Of a stretch of DNA of 64,000 nt, positions 54,191-62,908 are shown piece after piece (within the stretch, counting starts at the first letter, position 1; each line of letters opens with the position of its first letter). Location: positions 1 through 64,000 of the forward strand of contig NZ_AUJK01000005.1 in the NCBI RefSeq assembly GCF_000424185.1. The letters run 5' to 3'. This DNA comes from Prevotella sp. AGR2160. GTDB taxonomy: Bacteria > Bacteroidota > Bacteroidia > Bacteroidales > Bacteroidaceae. Position numbers and translations under genes: made by a program. The notes under the pieces are model-generated. The model saw only the letters and a list, made by a program, of their open reading frames with translations, did no database searches and was not told the DNA's origin.

Positions 54191-54198
54191 TATTTTTG
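54191..54198 (+). promoter_or_regulatory. TATTTTTG -7 box of the YraN gene
   Basis: Matches TAnnTTTG 21 bases before the ATG at 54220. Confidence 0.6.
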
Positions 54199-54219
54199 CA
54201 AAAATAATAGACTAAGAAA

Positions 54220-54600
54220 ATGGCAGAACACAATGAAGAAGGTATCTGGGGCGAGGAAGTCGCACAGGGAGAACTGGAGCGGCAGGGCTATCTCATCCTT
54301 GAGAGGGACTGGCGCAACAAACACCGAGACATCGATATCATCGCCTTGGAGAACGAGACGATGACGCTATGTTTCGTGGAGGTGAAGACCCGGTCTGACG
54401 ATACCATCCAGAGTCCCGAGGAGGCTGTGGACTGCAAGAAGATCCGTAATCTCGCCTATGCCGCCAATGCCTATCTGCGTTACTGTTCCATCCGATATAA
54501 GGCCATCCGTTTCGACATCATCGCCGTCGTCGGCAAGCGACCGCAGGTGAAGCGCATCGACCTTATCAAGAATGCCTTCAACCCCATGCTCGTGCTGTAG
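54220..54600 (+). CDS. yraN: YraN/UPF0102 family protein
   Basis: A 126-residue protein with the nuclease-like UPF0102 core: GIWGEEVAQGELERQGYLIL, WRNKHRDIDIIALENETM and CFVEVKTRSDDTIQSPEEAV (E-x-K). The fold resembles archaeal Holliday-junction resolvase/PD-(D/E)XK proteins. The TAG stop (54598-54600) is the first part of a palindromic repeat. Its role in cells is not settled. Confidence 0.88.
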   Translation: MAEHNEEGIWGEEVAQGELERQGYLILERDWRNKHRDIDIIALENETMTLCFVEVKTRSDDTIQSPEEAVDCKKIRNLAYAANAYLRYCSIRYKAIRFDIIAVVGKRPQVKRIDLIKNAFNPMLVL

Positions 54601-54684
54601 GGACATGATTTATCATGTTCCGCGATGTTGGGACATGATTTATCATGTTCCGCGATGTTGGGACATGATTTATCATGCTCCGCC
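54598..54684 (+). repeat. Three tandem ACATGAT palindromes, 30-bp period
   Basis: Arms GGGACATGAT and ATCATGTTCC (third copy ATCATGCTCC) at 54600, 54630 and 54660 follow each other with spacer GCGATGTTG. The first shares its TAG with the YraN stop. They belong to a family of eight copies between 52.3 and 55.5 kb. Confidence 0.85.
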
Positions 54685-54713
54685 CATATAATGAAACTAT
54701 AACGATATCATCA

Positions 54714-55457
54714 ATGAGAAAATATACGATCAAACGGAAACGACTCAACGAGACCGATTCCACAAACAACTACCTCAACGCCCACCTCGCCGACTTCGAA
54801 GGAACGGACATCGCCGTCGTGGAGACAGAATTTCAGAGTGCCGGCCGCGGACAGGGCACGAATACCTGGGAGAGTGAGAAAGGGGAGAACCTCCTCTTCT
54901 CCATCCTCTGCCATCCCGTCGGCGTCCCTGTACGTGAGCAGTTCATCGTCAGTATGGCAACGGCGCTCACCCTCCGTGACGTCCTCACCCAATACACGGA
55001 CGGTATTTCCATCAAATGGCCGAATGATATCTATTACCACGACCAGAAGATCAGCGGTACACTCATCGAGACCCACATCCGCAAAGGACAGATCAGCGAC
55101 TGCATCCTCGGCATCGGCATTGATGTCAACCAGAAAGCCTTCCATAGTGACGCCCCCAATCCCGTCTCCCTCTATCAGATCCTCGGAAGGGAGGTGAACC
55201 GTGAGGAAATTCTCCTGCAGATCATCGATAAGCTGCAGCATTACCTCACGATGATCGAAGAAAACCGTTACCAGGAGATCATCGATCTCTATATGTCCTA
55301 TCTCTACCGCGGTACGGGCTTCTGGCCCTTCCGCGACAGCAACGGCGACTTTGAGGCCGCTATCGTGGAGGTGGAAGACGACGGGCATCTCGTCCTCCGC
55401 GACCGCAGCGACCGCTTCCGCTCCTACCTGTTCAAAGAGGTGCAGTTCATGCTGTAG
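54714..55457 (+). CDS. birA: Biotin-[acetyl-CoA-carboxylase] ligase BirA (no HTH)
   Basis: Start chosen at MRKYTIKRKRLNETDSTNNY; the open frame further upstream reads through the last repeat. The 247-residue enzyme has the ligase motifs ETDSTNNYL, QSAGRGQGTNTWESEKGENL, SIKWPNDIYY and SGTLIETHI, and a C-terminal cap domain. It lacks the repressor helix-turn-helix, as usual in Bacteroidetes. The stop TAG (55455-55457) lies in a palindromic repeat copy (55454-55480). Confidence 0.92.
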   Translation: MRKYTIKRKRLNETDSTNNYLNAHLADFEGTDIAVVETEFQSAGRGQGTNTWESEKGENLLFSILCHPVGVPVREQFIVSMATALTLRDVLTQYTDGISIKWPNDIYYHDQKISGTLIETHIRKGQISDCILGIGIDVNQKAFHSDAPNPVSLYQILGREVNREEILLQIIDKLQHYLTMIEENRYQEIIDLYMSYLYRGTGFWPFRDSNGDFEAAIVEVEDDGHLVLRDRSDRFRSYLFKEVQFML

Positions 55458-55480
55458 GGACATGATTCATCATGTTCCGC
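55454..55480 (+). repeat. ACATGAT palindrome at birA stop
   Basis: GGGACATGAT and ATCATGTTCC, directly preceded by the TA of the birA TAG stop. Other single copies are at 52288-52314, 53212-53238, 53599-53625 and 53666-53692 (the last three on the minus strand). Confidence 0.85.
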
Positions 55481-55521
55481 CGTCTAACTGAAAAATTATT
55501 CTCAAAAAAATAACAACAACA

Positions 55522-56232
55522 ATGGCAAGATTTAAGCGTATTCTGCTCAAGCTCTCCGGCGAGAGCCTCATGGGCAAACAAGGATTCGGCATTGACCCGG
55601 AACGTCTCTCCGACTATGCCAAACAGATTAAAGAGGTACACGACATGGGCGTCCAGATCGGTATCGTCATCGGTGGCGGCAACATCTTCCGCGGACTCAG
55701 TGGTTCCCAGAAAGGCTTCGACCGCGTTAAGGGTGACCAGATGGGCATGTGCGCCACCGTCATCAACTCCCTCGCCCTGAGCAGTGCCCTCGGCGCTATC
55801 GGCGTAAAGACGAAGGTGATGACCGCCATCCGCATGGAACCGATCGGCGAGTTCTATAATAAATGGAAAGCCATTGAGGCCCTCGAAGCCGGATATATCT
55901 GCATCTTCTCCGCCGGTACGGGTAATCCTTACTTCACTACGGACACGGGCTCTTCCCTCCGCGGCATCGAGATCGAGGCCGACGTCATGCTGAAAGGCAC
56001 GCGCGTAGATGGTGTCTACACGGCCGACCCCGAGAAAGATCCTACGGCTACGAAGTTCTCCGAGATCACCTACGACGAGATCTACAACAAGGGGCTGAAA
56101 GTGATGGATCTCACGGCCACGACGATGTGCAAGGAGAATGGTCTGCCCATCTATGTCTTCAATATGGATCAATACGGCAACCTCAAGAAGGTCATGGACG
56201 GCGAGAACATCGGCACGCTTGTAAAGGCATAA
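55522..56232 (+). CDS. pyrH: UMP kinase PyrH
   Basis: A 236-residue amino-acid-kinase-fold enzyme, UMP to UDP with ATP. Seen: ILLKLSGESLMGKQGFG, IVIGGGNIFRG, GMCATVINSLAL and FTTDTGSSLRGIEIEADVML then GVYTADPEKDP. Length and motifs are complete. It lies between birA and tRNA-Gln; a strong terminator follows. Confidence 0.95.
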   Translation: MARFKRILLKLSGESLMGKQGFGIDPERLSDYAKQIKEVHDMGVQIGIVIGGGNIFRGLSGSQKGFDRVKGDQMGMCATVINSLALSSALGAIGVKTKVMTAIRMEPIGEFYNKWKAIEALEAGYICIFSAGTGNPYFTTDTGSSLRGIEIEADVMLKGTRVDGVYTADPEKDPTATKFSEITYDEIYNKGLKVMDLTATTMCKENGLPIYVFNMDQYGNLKKVMDGENIGTLVKA

Positions 56233-56241
56233 AATGAAAAA

Positions 56242-56276
56242 CGAGGACGGCAGCGTCTCATGACCTGCCGTCCTCG
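56242..56276 (+). terminator. pyrH terminator
   Basis: A 12-bp perfect stem (CGAGGACGGCAG / CTGCCGTCCTCG) with an 11-base loop, starting 9 bases after the pyrH stop. Confidence 0.85.
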
Positions 56277-56323
56277 AAAAGACATAAAAAAAAGACTCAC
56301 AAATCAATGTAAGTCTCTTCGCT

Positions 56324-56397
56324 TGGTTGGGATACCCGGATTCGAACCAGGAATGACAGGACCAGAATCTGTAGTGTTACCATTACACCATATCCCA
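56324..56397 (-). tRNA. tRNA-Gln (anticodon CTG)
   Basis: Minus strand: acceptor TGGGATA pairs with TATCCCA, discriminator A and encoded CCA (56324-56326); D-arm GTGTAATGGTAACAC; anticodon loop TTCTGGT with anticodon CTG; T-loop GTTCGAATC. One stem mismatch (A-C) in the anticodon arm, next to the loop. It faces pyrH and rsfS. Confidence 0.92.
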
Positions 56398-56537
56398 ATG
56401 TTTCTTGCAACCCCTATTGCTTGATTGCGAGTGCAAAGGTACGACTTTTTTTGAAACCTCCAAAACTTTTTCCTACTTTTTTTCATAAAAACTCAAAAAA
56501 AATTCCTCAACCCTTTGTCAGTACCAATAAAAAGGGG

Positions 56538-56545
56538 TAAATTTG
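56538..56545 (+). promoter_or_regulatory. TAAATTTG -7 box of the rsfS gene
   Basis: Matches TAnnTTTG 22 bases before the ATG at 56568. Confidence 0.65.
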
Positions 56546-56567
56546 CAGTCGCAATATAAAAGACTAA

Positions 56568-56927
56568 ATGGAAGAAACAAAACAACTGGTGGAGACCATC
56601 ACCGATGGAATCCAGGATAAGAAAGGGCAGGACATCGTCATCGCTGACCTGCAGAAGATCGACGGCGCCATCGCCAAATATTTCGTGATCTGTCAGGGAC
56701 AGTCACCGACACAGGTAGAAGCCATCGCTGAGTCTATCGGCGACAAGGTACGGGAGCATCTCCACGAGAAACCCGTCAATGTCGCAGGCCTCGGCACGGA
56801 TCAATGGATCGCCATTGATTTCGTTGACGTCATGGTACATGTCTTCCTCCCGGAAGTACGCAAGTTCTATGACCTGGAGAATCTGTGGGAGGATGCCCAA
56901 CTGACGAAGATCCCGAACATCGCCTAA
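56568..56927 (+). CDS. rsfS: Ribosome silencing factor RsfS (Iojap)
   Basis: A 119-residue protein that binds uL14 and keeps 50S subunits from joining 30S in starvation. Family landmarks: IVIADLQKIDGAIAKYFVIC, VNVAGLGTDQWIAIDFVDVM and VHVFLPEVRKFYDLENLW. It lies 14 bases upstream of ftsH, with which it is transcribed. Confidence 0.93.
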   Translation: MEETKQLVETITDGIQDKKGQDIVIADLQKIDGAIAKYFVICQGQSPTQVEAIAESIGDKVREHLHEKPVNVAGLGTDQWIAIDFVDVMVHVFLPEVRKFYDLENLWEDAQLTKIPNIA

Positions 56928-56941
56928 CCAACCAAGCAAGT

Positions 56942-58978
56942 ATGAACAATCTCAATACAGAAAATTCTGAAAAGCCGCAGGGTCCGAAGCGGCCCCGCTT
57001 CAACTTCACCTGGCTTTACATCACTGTCCTGGTGGTGGCCATCTGGCTCTTCCTCTCCGGTAATGCCAACAGCATGGCCGGATCGGCAGCGCAGGATGCC
57101 ACTTATACCAAGTTCAAGGAATATGTAGAAAAGGGTTATGCCGACCGTGTCGTTGTCAACAAGGACAAGGGCTCGCTGCAGATGTATGTCAAGCCGGAAT
57201 GTATCCGCCTCGTCTTCTTCAAGTCCGCCAAGGAGGTGGGCCCGAACCCGTATGTCGATGTCGACTACGGTTCTCTGGACGAACTAGACAAGTATCTCAC
57301 CGCAGAACAGCAGAAAGGCAAGATCAAAGACTTCAGTTATGAGAACGGGAAATCGAGTGATATCCTCTATTGGATTGGCAACCTCGCTCCTCTCGCCTTC
57401 TTCATCCTGATGTTCTGGTGGCTCGGCCGCGGTTTCAAAGGCGGCTCGGGCGGCGTCGGCGGTGTCTTCAATGTCGGCAAGTCGAAGGCAAAGATGTATG
57501 AGAAAGGAAACGACCTCGGCATCACCTTCAAGGATGTCGCCGGACAGGAAGGCGCCAAGCAGGAGGTGCAGGAGATCGTCGACTTCCTGAAGAACCCGAA
57601 GAAATATACGGACCTCGGTGGTAAGATTCCCAAGGGCGCCCTGCTCATCGGTCCCCCGGGAACGGGAAAGACGCTGCTGGCGAAGGCTGTCGCCGGAGAG
57701 GCCGGCGTGCCCTTCTTCTCCATGAGTGGTTCCGACTTCGTCGAGATGTTCGTCGGTGTCGGTGCCTCCCGTGTCCGTGACCTCTTCCGCCAGGCCAAGG
57801 CGAAAGCGCCGTGTATCATCTTCATCGATGAGATCGATGCCGTCGGACGTGCCCGTTCGAAGAACCCCGCCATGGGCGGTAATGACGAGCGGGAGAACAC
57901 TCTCAACGCCCTGTTGACGGAGATGGACGGCTTCGGCACGAACTCCGGCGTCATCATCCTCGCCGCTACCAACCGCGTGGATATGCTCGACTCTGCACTG
58001 CTCCGTGCCGGACGATTCGACCGACAGATTCATGTCGATCTCCCCGACCTCACCGAGCGCAAGCAGATCTTCCAGGTACATCTCAAGCCCGTGAAGACGA
58101 ATGATACTGTCGATGTCGACCTGCTGGCCCGTCAGACGCCGGGCTTCTCGGGTGCCGATATCGCCAATGTATGTAATGAGGCCGCGTTGATCGCTGCCCG
58201 TCATAACGAGGAGTCGGTAGGCCGTCAGGACTTCCTTGATGCCGTCGACCGTATCGTTGGTGGTCTGGAGAAGAAGACGAAGGTGATGACGGCCGACGAG
58301 AAGCGGACCATCGCCCTTCATGAGGCCGGTCACGCCACCATCAGCTGGTTCTGCCGTTATGCCAACCCGCTCGTGAAAGTCAGTATCGTGCCGCGTGGAC
58401 AGGCCCTCGGCGCTGCCTGGTATCTCCCTGAGGAGCGTCAGATCACGACAAAGGAACAGATGCTCGACGAGATGTGCTCTCTCCTTGGCGGACGTGCCGC
58501 TGAGGAACTGTTCACGGGACATATCTCCACGGGTGCCATCAACGACCTTGAGCGTGCCACGAAGAGTGCCTATGGCATGATCGCCTATGCCGGTATGAGT
58601 GATAAGCTGCCGAATATCTGCTACTATAATAATAATGAGTATCAGTTCCAGCGTCCCTACTCTGAGACTACCGCCAAGGTGATGGATGACGAGGTGCTGA
58701 AAATGATCAACGAACAGTATGTCCGTGCCAAGAATATCCTCACGCAGCACAAGGAGGGCCACAACCAGCTAGCCCAACTGTTGCTGGAGAAAGAGGTGAT
58801 CATGGCCGAGGATGTTGAGAAGATCTTCGGCAAACGGCCGTGGGTCAGTCGCACCCAGGAGATCATCAACGATGAGGAGCGCGAGCAGGAGGCTAAGGTC
58901 AAGGCTATGCCCGAGGTCCAGAAGGCTATCCAGGACCATGAGGACAGCAAGAAAGAAGAAGATAAAAGTAAAGAATAA
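56942..58978 (+). CDS. ftsH: ATP-dependent zinc metalloprotease FtsH
   Basis: Start at [14 protein letters not shown], after the RsfS stop. A 678-residue inner-membrane AAA protease: two membrane segments (about 24-40 and 145-165) around a periplasmic domain; Walker A GPPGTGKT near residue 237; Walker [10 protein letters not shown] near 295; second region of homology [15 protein letters not shown] near 355; zinc site HEAGH near 460 with the further Asp in [11 protein letters not shown]. It degrades misfolded membrane and regulatory proteins. Middle gene of rsfS-ftsH-cdsA, 78 bases before cdsA. Confidence 0.97.
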   Translation: MNNLNTENSEKPQGPKRPRFNFTWLYITVLVVAIWLFLSGNANSMAGSAAQDATYTKFKEYVEKGYADRVVVNKDKGSLQMYVKPECIRLVFFKSAKEVGPNPYVDVDYGSLDELDKYLTAEQQKGKIKDFSYENGKSSDILYWIGNLAPLAFFILMFWWLGRGFKGGSGGVGGVFNVGKSKAKMYEKGNDLGITFKDVAGQEGAKQEVQEIVDFLKNPKKYTDLGGKIPKGALLIGPPGTGKTLLAKAVAGEAGVPFFSMSGSDFVEMFVGVGASRVRDLFRQAKAKAPCIIFIDEIDAVGRARSKNPAMGGNDERENTLNALLTEMDGFGTNSGVIILAATNRVDMLDSALLRAGRFDRQIHVDLPDLTERKQIFQVHLKPVKTNDTVDVDLLARQTPGFSGADIANVCNEAALIAARHNEESVGRQDFLDAVDRIVGGLEKKTKVMTADEKRTIALHEAGHATISWFCRYANPLVKVSIVPRGQALGAAWYLPEERQITTKEQMLDEMCSLLGGRAAEELFTGHISTGAINDLERATKSAYGMIAYAGMSDKLPNICYYNNNEYQFQRPYSETTAKVMDDEVLKMINEQYVRAKNILTQHKEGHNQLAQLLLEKEVIMAEDVEKIFGKRPWVSRTQEIINDEEREQEAKVKAMPEVQKAIQDHEDSKKEEDKSKE

Positions 58979-59056
58979 AGATCCACTTGCAGGGGCCGTC
59001 CCTTGTGGCGGCCCGCCGTTTTTCGAAGGATAAATAGAAAAATAAAACAAAAGAAT

Positions 59057-59944
59057 ATGAGTGATAAGATGAAGAATCTCGTCGTCAGGGCCATCACCGG
59101 TGCCCTGTTCGTCATTGTCATGGTCGGTGGCTTTCTGTGGAGCCCCCTGTCTATGATCGTCCTCTTCGCCATCATCACGGGAATGACGATCTGGGAATAT
59201 ACCGGTCTCGTCAACGCGAAAGAAGGTGTGGCCATCAACCGTTTCATCACCACACTGGCTGGTGTCTATTTATTCCTCGCCACGGCCGGATGGCGCATGG
59301 GACTGACGAGTGACTTCATCGTCTTCATCCCTTATATCCTCACTATCGTCTATCTCTTCATCAGTGAGCTCTATCTGAAACAGCAGGACCCAGTCAATGA
59401 CTGGGCATACACGATGCTCTCGCAGATGTACATCGCCCTGCCCTTCTCACTGATCAACATCCTCGCCTTCCACGTAGGAAGCACGGACGCGATGGGATAT
59501 CCCGGTGGGATGATGGTGGATTATGACAGTCTGCTGCCGCTGAGCATCTTCATCTTCCTTTGGACGAACGACACGGGAGCTTACTGCAGTGGCTCCCTCT
59601 TCGGAAAGCATAAACTCTTCCCGCGCATCAGTCCGGGAAAGAGTTGGGAAGGAAGCATCGGCGGCGGCATCCTCGTTCTCCTCGTGGCAGCTCTCATCGG
59701 CTATCTCGCCAACAACGGTGACAACCAACATCTGCTGAACATGCCACAATGGATCGGCCTCGGACTCGTCGTCGTGTTCTTCGGTACTTGGGGCGACCTC
59801 GTGGAGAGTCTCTTCAAGCGCACCCTAGGTATCAAGGACAGCGGAAAGATCCTGCCGGGACACGGCGGCATGCTCGACCGTTTCGACTCAAGCCTCCTCG
59901 CCATCCCTGCTGCCGTCATCTATCTCTACACGCTAACGATATAA
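59057..59944 (+). CDS. cdsA: Phosphatidate cytidylyltransferase CdsA
   Basis: Start at MSDKMKNLVVRAITGALFVI. The 295-residue inner-membrane enzyme makes CDP-diacylglycerol from phosphatidate and CTP. About eight hydrophobic segments are visible, and the CTP-transferase signature near the end, SLFKRTLGIKDSGKILPGHGGMLDRFDS (usual form S...KR..gvKD.g..lPGHGG.lDR.D), is intact. The TAA stop is followed at once by a GTAAAAAAGT tract. Confidence 0.95.
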   Translation: MSDKMKNLVVRAITGALFVIVMVGGFLWSPLSMIVLFAIITGMTIWEYTGLVNAKEGVAINRFITTLAGVYLFLATAGWRMGLTSDFIVFIPYILTIVYLFISELYLKQQDPVNDWAYTMLSQMYIALPFSLINILAFHVGSTDAMGYPGGMMVDYDSLLPLSIFIFLWTNDTGAYCSGSLFGKHKLFPRISPGKSWEGSIGGGILVLLVAALIGYLANNGDNQHLLNMPQWIGLGLVVVFFGTWGDLVESLFKRTLGIKDSGKILPGHGGMLDRFDSSLLAIPAAVIYLYTLTI

Positions 59945-60058
59945 AAGTAAAAAAGTAAAAAGGTAAACTTAGGATAAGGTAAGGTCCCTTGCGGAGCTTT
60001 ACTTCTTTACTTTTTTACTTCTTTACTTCTTTACTTTTTTACTTCTTTTACTTCTTCA
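59943..60058. repeat. AAGTAAAA tracts around a small gap
   Basis: At 59943-59968 units of AAGTAAAAAAGTAAAAAGG follow the CdsA stop; at 60000-60055 the inverse units TTTACTTC/TTTACTTTTT precede the end of lpxB. With about 30 unrelated bases between, they could pair as a long, imperfect stem and end both convergent genes. Confidence 0.75.
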
Positions 60059-61187
60059 GCAGGGTTACGACCCACTGTGCCGTCAGATCGGGCGCGACAT
60101 TCGTGCCCAATTTGGCGTTCACTTCCTGGTAACCTTTCAGCATCTCTTCCCGTCCGGGAGCACCGGGAAGAATTTTCTGCAACTCCTCTGTCAGCTGGTC
60201 TACAGAGAAACGATCAGCCAGCATCTCCGGCACGACCTCCCGGTCAGCGATAAGATTGACGAGACTGATATATTTCACCTTGATGATATGGTTGAAGGCG
60301 AAACGGATCAATTTCGGCACCGGCGTCTCATAACATACCACCTCGGGCACACCGAAGAGGGCCGTCTCCAATGTTGCCGTGCCACTCGTGACGAGAGCCG
60401 CCGTCGTATGCATCAACAACGGATAAGTAGCATCGTAGACTATCGGATAAGGCATGTCCGGCACCACCTTTTTATAATAACTGTCAGGAATAGCGGGGGC
60501 CCCGGCCACGACAATCTGATAATCTTCAAAACGACTCGCCGCCTCCAGCATCGCGGGCAAATTATCCTTAATCTCTTGCTTTCTGCTGCCTGGTAACAAG
60601 GCGATGATCTCCTGCTGACCATTCAAGCCATGAGCAGCACAGAAATCAGTACGACTCTCCCGATAGCCATTCTTAAACTCATGGACTTCCTGCGCCGTCG
60701 GGTTACCGACATAATGGATGGGATAATGATGTTTATCCTCATAGAACGGCACCTCGAAAGGCAGAATAGAGAAAAGTTCCCGCACATCACGCTTGATGCT
60801 CTTGATGCGCCACTCCTTCCATGCCCATATTTTCGGCGAGATATAATAGTACACAGGTATGGCGGTATGCTTATGGACATACTTGGCAATATTGAGATTG
60901 AAACCGGGATAGTCAACCAGAATGACACAGTCGGGCTTCCACCGCAGGATATCCTCCTTACAGTGTTTCATATTCCGAAGGATCGTACCGGCATGCAGCA
61001 GGACAGGAACGAAACCCATATAGGCCAGTTCCTGATAATGCTTCACACGCTCACCACCGACCGCCGACATCTCATCACCACCATAGAAGCGGAACTCTGC
61101 AGCAGCATCATACTGCTTCAAGAAACGCATCAGGCGACTCGCATGGAGATCGCCCGATGCCTCTCCAACAATCAGATAGTATTTCAT
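60048..61187 (-). CDS. lpxB: Lipid-A-disaccharide synthase LpxB
   Basis: The 379-residue GT-B glycosyltransferase joins two acylated glucosamine units in lipid A synthesis. Seen: YLIVGEASGDLHASRLM at the start, VDYPGFNLNIAKYVHKH, YISPKIWAWKEWRIKSIK and ALVTSGTATLETALFGVPEVVCYETP. The ATG overlaps the surE stop (TGATG), so translation is coupled. Peripheral at the inner membrane. Confidence 0.95.
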   Translation of the reverse strand: MKYYLIVGEASGDLHASRLMRFLKQYDAAAEFRFYGGDEMSAVGGERVKHYQELAYMGFVPVLLHAGTILRNMKHCKEDILRWKPDCVILVDYPGFNLNIAKYVHKHTAIPVYYYISPKIWAWKEWRIKSIKRDVRELFSILPFEVPFYEDKHHYPIHYVGNPTAQEVHEFKNGYRESRTDFCAAHGLNGQQEIIALLPGSRKQEIKDNLPAMLEAASRFEDYQIVVAGAPAIPDSYYKKVVPDMPYPIVYDATYPLLMHTTAALVTSGTATLETALFGVPEVVCYETPVPKLIRFAFNHIIKVKYISLVNLIADREVVPEMLADRFSVDQLTEELQKILPGAPGREEMLKGYQEVNAKLGTNVAPDLTAQWVVTLLKK

Positions 61188-62014
61188 CAGTCATTGCCCT
61201 CCTCGTTACTGGATTCCTCACCACGCATCTTCTCCAAGAAGCGATAGTCGGTCACATCCATCGTCGTCGGTGTGATAGCGACATAGCCGTGCGTCAAGGC
61301 CCACTGGTCCGTATCCGTCGACTCCGGCTCGTCATTACGGTAGTGACCCACCATCCAATAATAAGGATAACCGCGGGGATGGCGTTCCTCTACGACTTCA
61401 TTAACCCAGCTGCCCATCGTCATACGACAGAATTTCACGCCCTTGAAAGGCGGCTCCTTCGGGAAGTTGACATTCAGGCACGTACCCTTCGGCAGCCCTT
61501 CCTTCAAAACCTTCTCCACAATCGGACGGACATAGGCACTGAGATAGCTCAGATCGGCCTCCGTGTCATAGTTACAACTGGAGAAAGCCACCGACGGCAG
61601 ATATTTCATGCAACCTTCCATGGCAGCACCCATCGTACCCGAATAATGCTCGTTGACCGTGGAGTTGTCACCATGATTGATACCGGAAAGGATAAGATCG
61701 GGCAGACGATGGAAACCGAGATCGATCGTCGGCACCTCATCAGGATGACAGAGACCGGCCAACGCCAGTTTGATACAGTCCACGGGCGTACCGTTGCACG
61801 ACCACAGGGAGACACCCTCGATGGTATGACGGCGTTTCAGTCGCAACGGAGTAGTGGCCGAGAAGGCCCCGGAGAAACCGGAACGGGCACTCTCGGGAGC
61901 TACGACGAGGACATCATAATCGTCACGCAGCATCTCACAGAGATAACGGATACCACCGGCATGATAGCCGTCATCATTGGAAATCAATATCAATGGTTTT
62001 TGCTCTTTCTTCAT
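61187..62014 (-). CDS. surE: 5'-nucleotidase SurE
   Basis: Start at MKKEQKPLILISNDDGYHAG, chosen over the open frame further upstream because the family starts here and a TAATTTTG box is at 62056-62063. The 275-residue enzyme has SNDDG (metal-binding Asp pair), the loop VVAPESARSGFSGAFSATTP, SGINHGDNSTVNEHYSGTMGAA and PKGTCLNVNFP. It removes phosphate from nucleoside monophosphates. Paired with lpxB, and divergent from parA. Confidence 0.93.
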   Translation of the reverse strand: MKKEQKPLILISNDDGYHAGGIRYLCEMLRDDYDVLVVAPESARSGFSGAFSATTPLRLKRRHTIEGVSLWSCNGTPVDCIKLALAGLCHPDEVPTIDLGFHRLPDLILSGINHGDNSTVNEHYSGTMGAAMEGCMKYLPSVAFSSCNYDTEADLSYLSAYVRPIVEKVLKEGLPKGTCLNVNFPKEPPFKGVKFCRMTMGSWVNEVVEERHPRGYPYYWMVGHYRNDEPESTDTDQWALTHGYVAITPTTMDVTDYRFLEKMRGEESSNEEGND

Positions 62015-62055
62015 ATCAAATCTATATGTTTCACGCGTTTCACAATTTTTCAGTG

Positions 62056-62063
62056 CAAAATTA
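62056..62063 (-). promoter_or_regulatory. TAATTTTG -7 box of surE-lpxB
   Basis: Matches TAnnTTTG 42 bases before the surE ATG, and lies back to back with the parA box. Confidence 0.6.
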
Positions 62064-62105
62064 CTAAAAAAAGGAGAATTAGGCGCATATCTCATTTAAA
62101 ATGTG

Positions 62106-62113
62106 TATCTTTG
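62106..62113 (+). promoter_or_regulatory. TATCTTTG -7 box of parAB
   Basis: Perfect Bacteroidetes -7 box 31 bases before the parA ATG at 62144. Confidence 0.75.
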
Positions 62114-62143
62114 CAATCAAAAGGTATTAGAACACGAAGAAAA

Positions 62144-62908
62144 ATGGGCAAAATCATTGCTTTAGCAAATCAGAAGGGAGGCGTCGGCAAGACAACGACG
62201 ACCATCAATCTGGCAGCCTCGCTGGCCACGCTGGAGAAGACCGTGCTCGTCGTCGATGCTGACCCTCAGGCCAATGCCTCCAGCGGTCTTGGCGTGGATA
62301 TCAAAGACGTAGACTGTTCACTCTATGAGTGTATCATCGACCATGCCGATGTCCGCGACGCCATCTATACCACCGATATCGACGGCCTCGACATCATCCC
62401 GAGCCATATCGACCTGGTAGGCGCGGAGATAGAGATGCTCAACCTCGAGAACCGGGAAAAGGTGATCAAGAACCTCCTTGAGCCGATACGCGACGACTAT
62501 GACTTCATCCTCATCGACTGTTCGCCATCCCTGGGCCTCATCACCGTCAACGCCCTCACGGCCGCCGACTCCGTCATCATCCCCGTGCAGTGTGAGTATT
62601 TCGCCCTCGAAGGTATCAGCAAGCTGCTGAACACCATCAAGATTATCAAGAGCAAACTCAACCCGAAACTGGAGATAGAAGGCTTCCTGCTGACGATGTA
62701 CGACAGTCGTCTGCGCCTGGCCAACCAAATCTACGATGAGGTGAAGCGCCATTTCCAGGAACTCGTCTTCAAGACCGTCATCCAGCGTAATGTTAAGCTC
62801 TCCGAGAGTCCGTCTCACGGTCTGCCCGTCATTCTCTACGATGCCGAAAGTACGGGAGCCCGCAACCACCTGGCACTAGCAAAAGAAATTATAGAAAAGA
62901 ACTCATAA
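62144..62908 (+). CDS. parA: Chromosome-partitioning ATPase ParA (Soj)
   Basis: Start at MGKIIALANQKGGVGKTTTT after the TATCTTTG box; the longer open frame is not used. The 254-residue protein has the deviant Walker A KGGVGKTTT with the signature Lys, VVDADPQANA (Walker A' and switch I) and ILIDCSPSLGL (Walker B). It binds DNA as an ATP dimer and moves ParB-parS complexes. The TAA stop overlaps the parB ATG (TAATG). Confidence 0.95.
   Translation: MGKIIALANQKGGVGKTTTTINLAASLATLEKTVLVVDADPQANASSGLGVDIKDVDCSLYECIIDHADVRDAIYTTDIDGLDIIPSHIDLVGAEIEMLNLENREKVIKNLLEPIRDDYDFILIDCSPSLGLITVNALTAADSVIIPVQCEYFALEGISKLLNTIKIIKSKLNPKLEIEGFLLTMYDSRLRLANQIYDEVKRHFQELVFKTVIQRNVKLSESPSHGLPVILYDAESTGARNHLALAKEIIEKNS

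Noticed and set aside
54598..54684. Three 30-bp repeats looked like a short CRISPR array
   Set aside because: The units are palindromes with a constant 9-10-base spacer, not unique spacers, and no cas genes are near. The same unit occurs singly at other gene ends.
57284..58762. 492-codon open frame antisense to ftsH
   Set aside because: Runs opposite a perfectly conserved FtsH gene; composition follows the ftsH codon bias and no family features are seen.
61157..62143. Long extension of the parA frame upstream of 62144
   Set aside because: It is antisense to surE; the TATCTTTG promoter and the family start at MGKIIALANQKGG fix the start at 62144.
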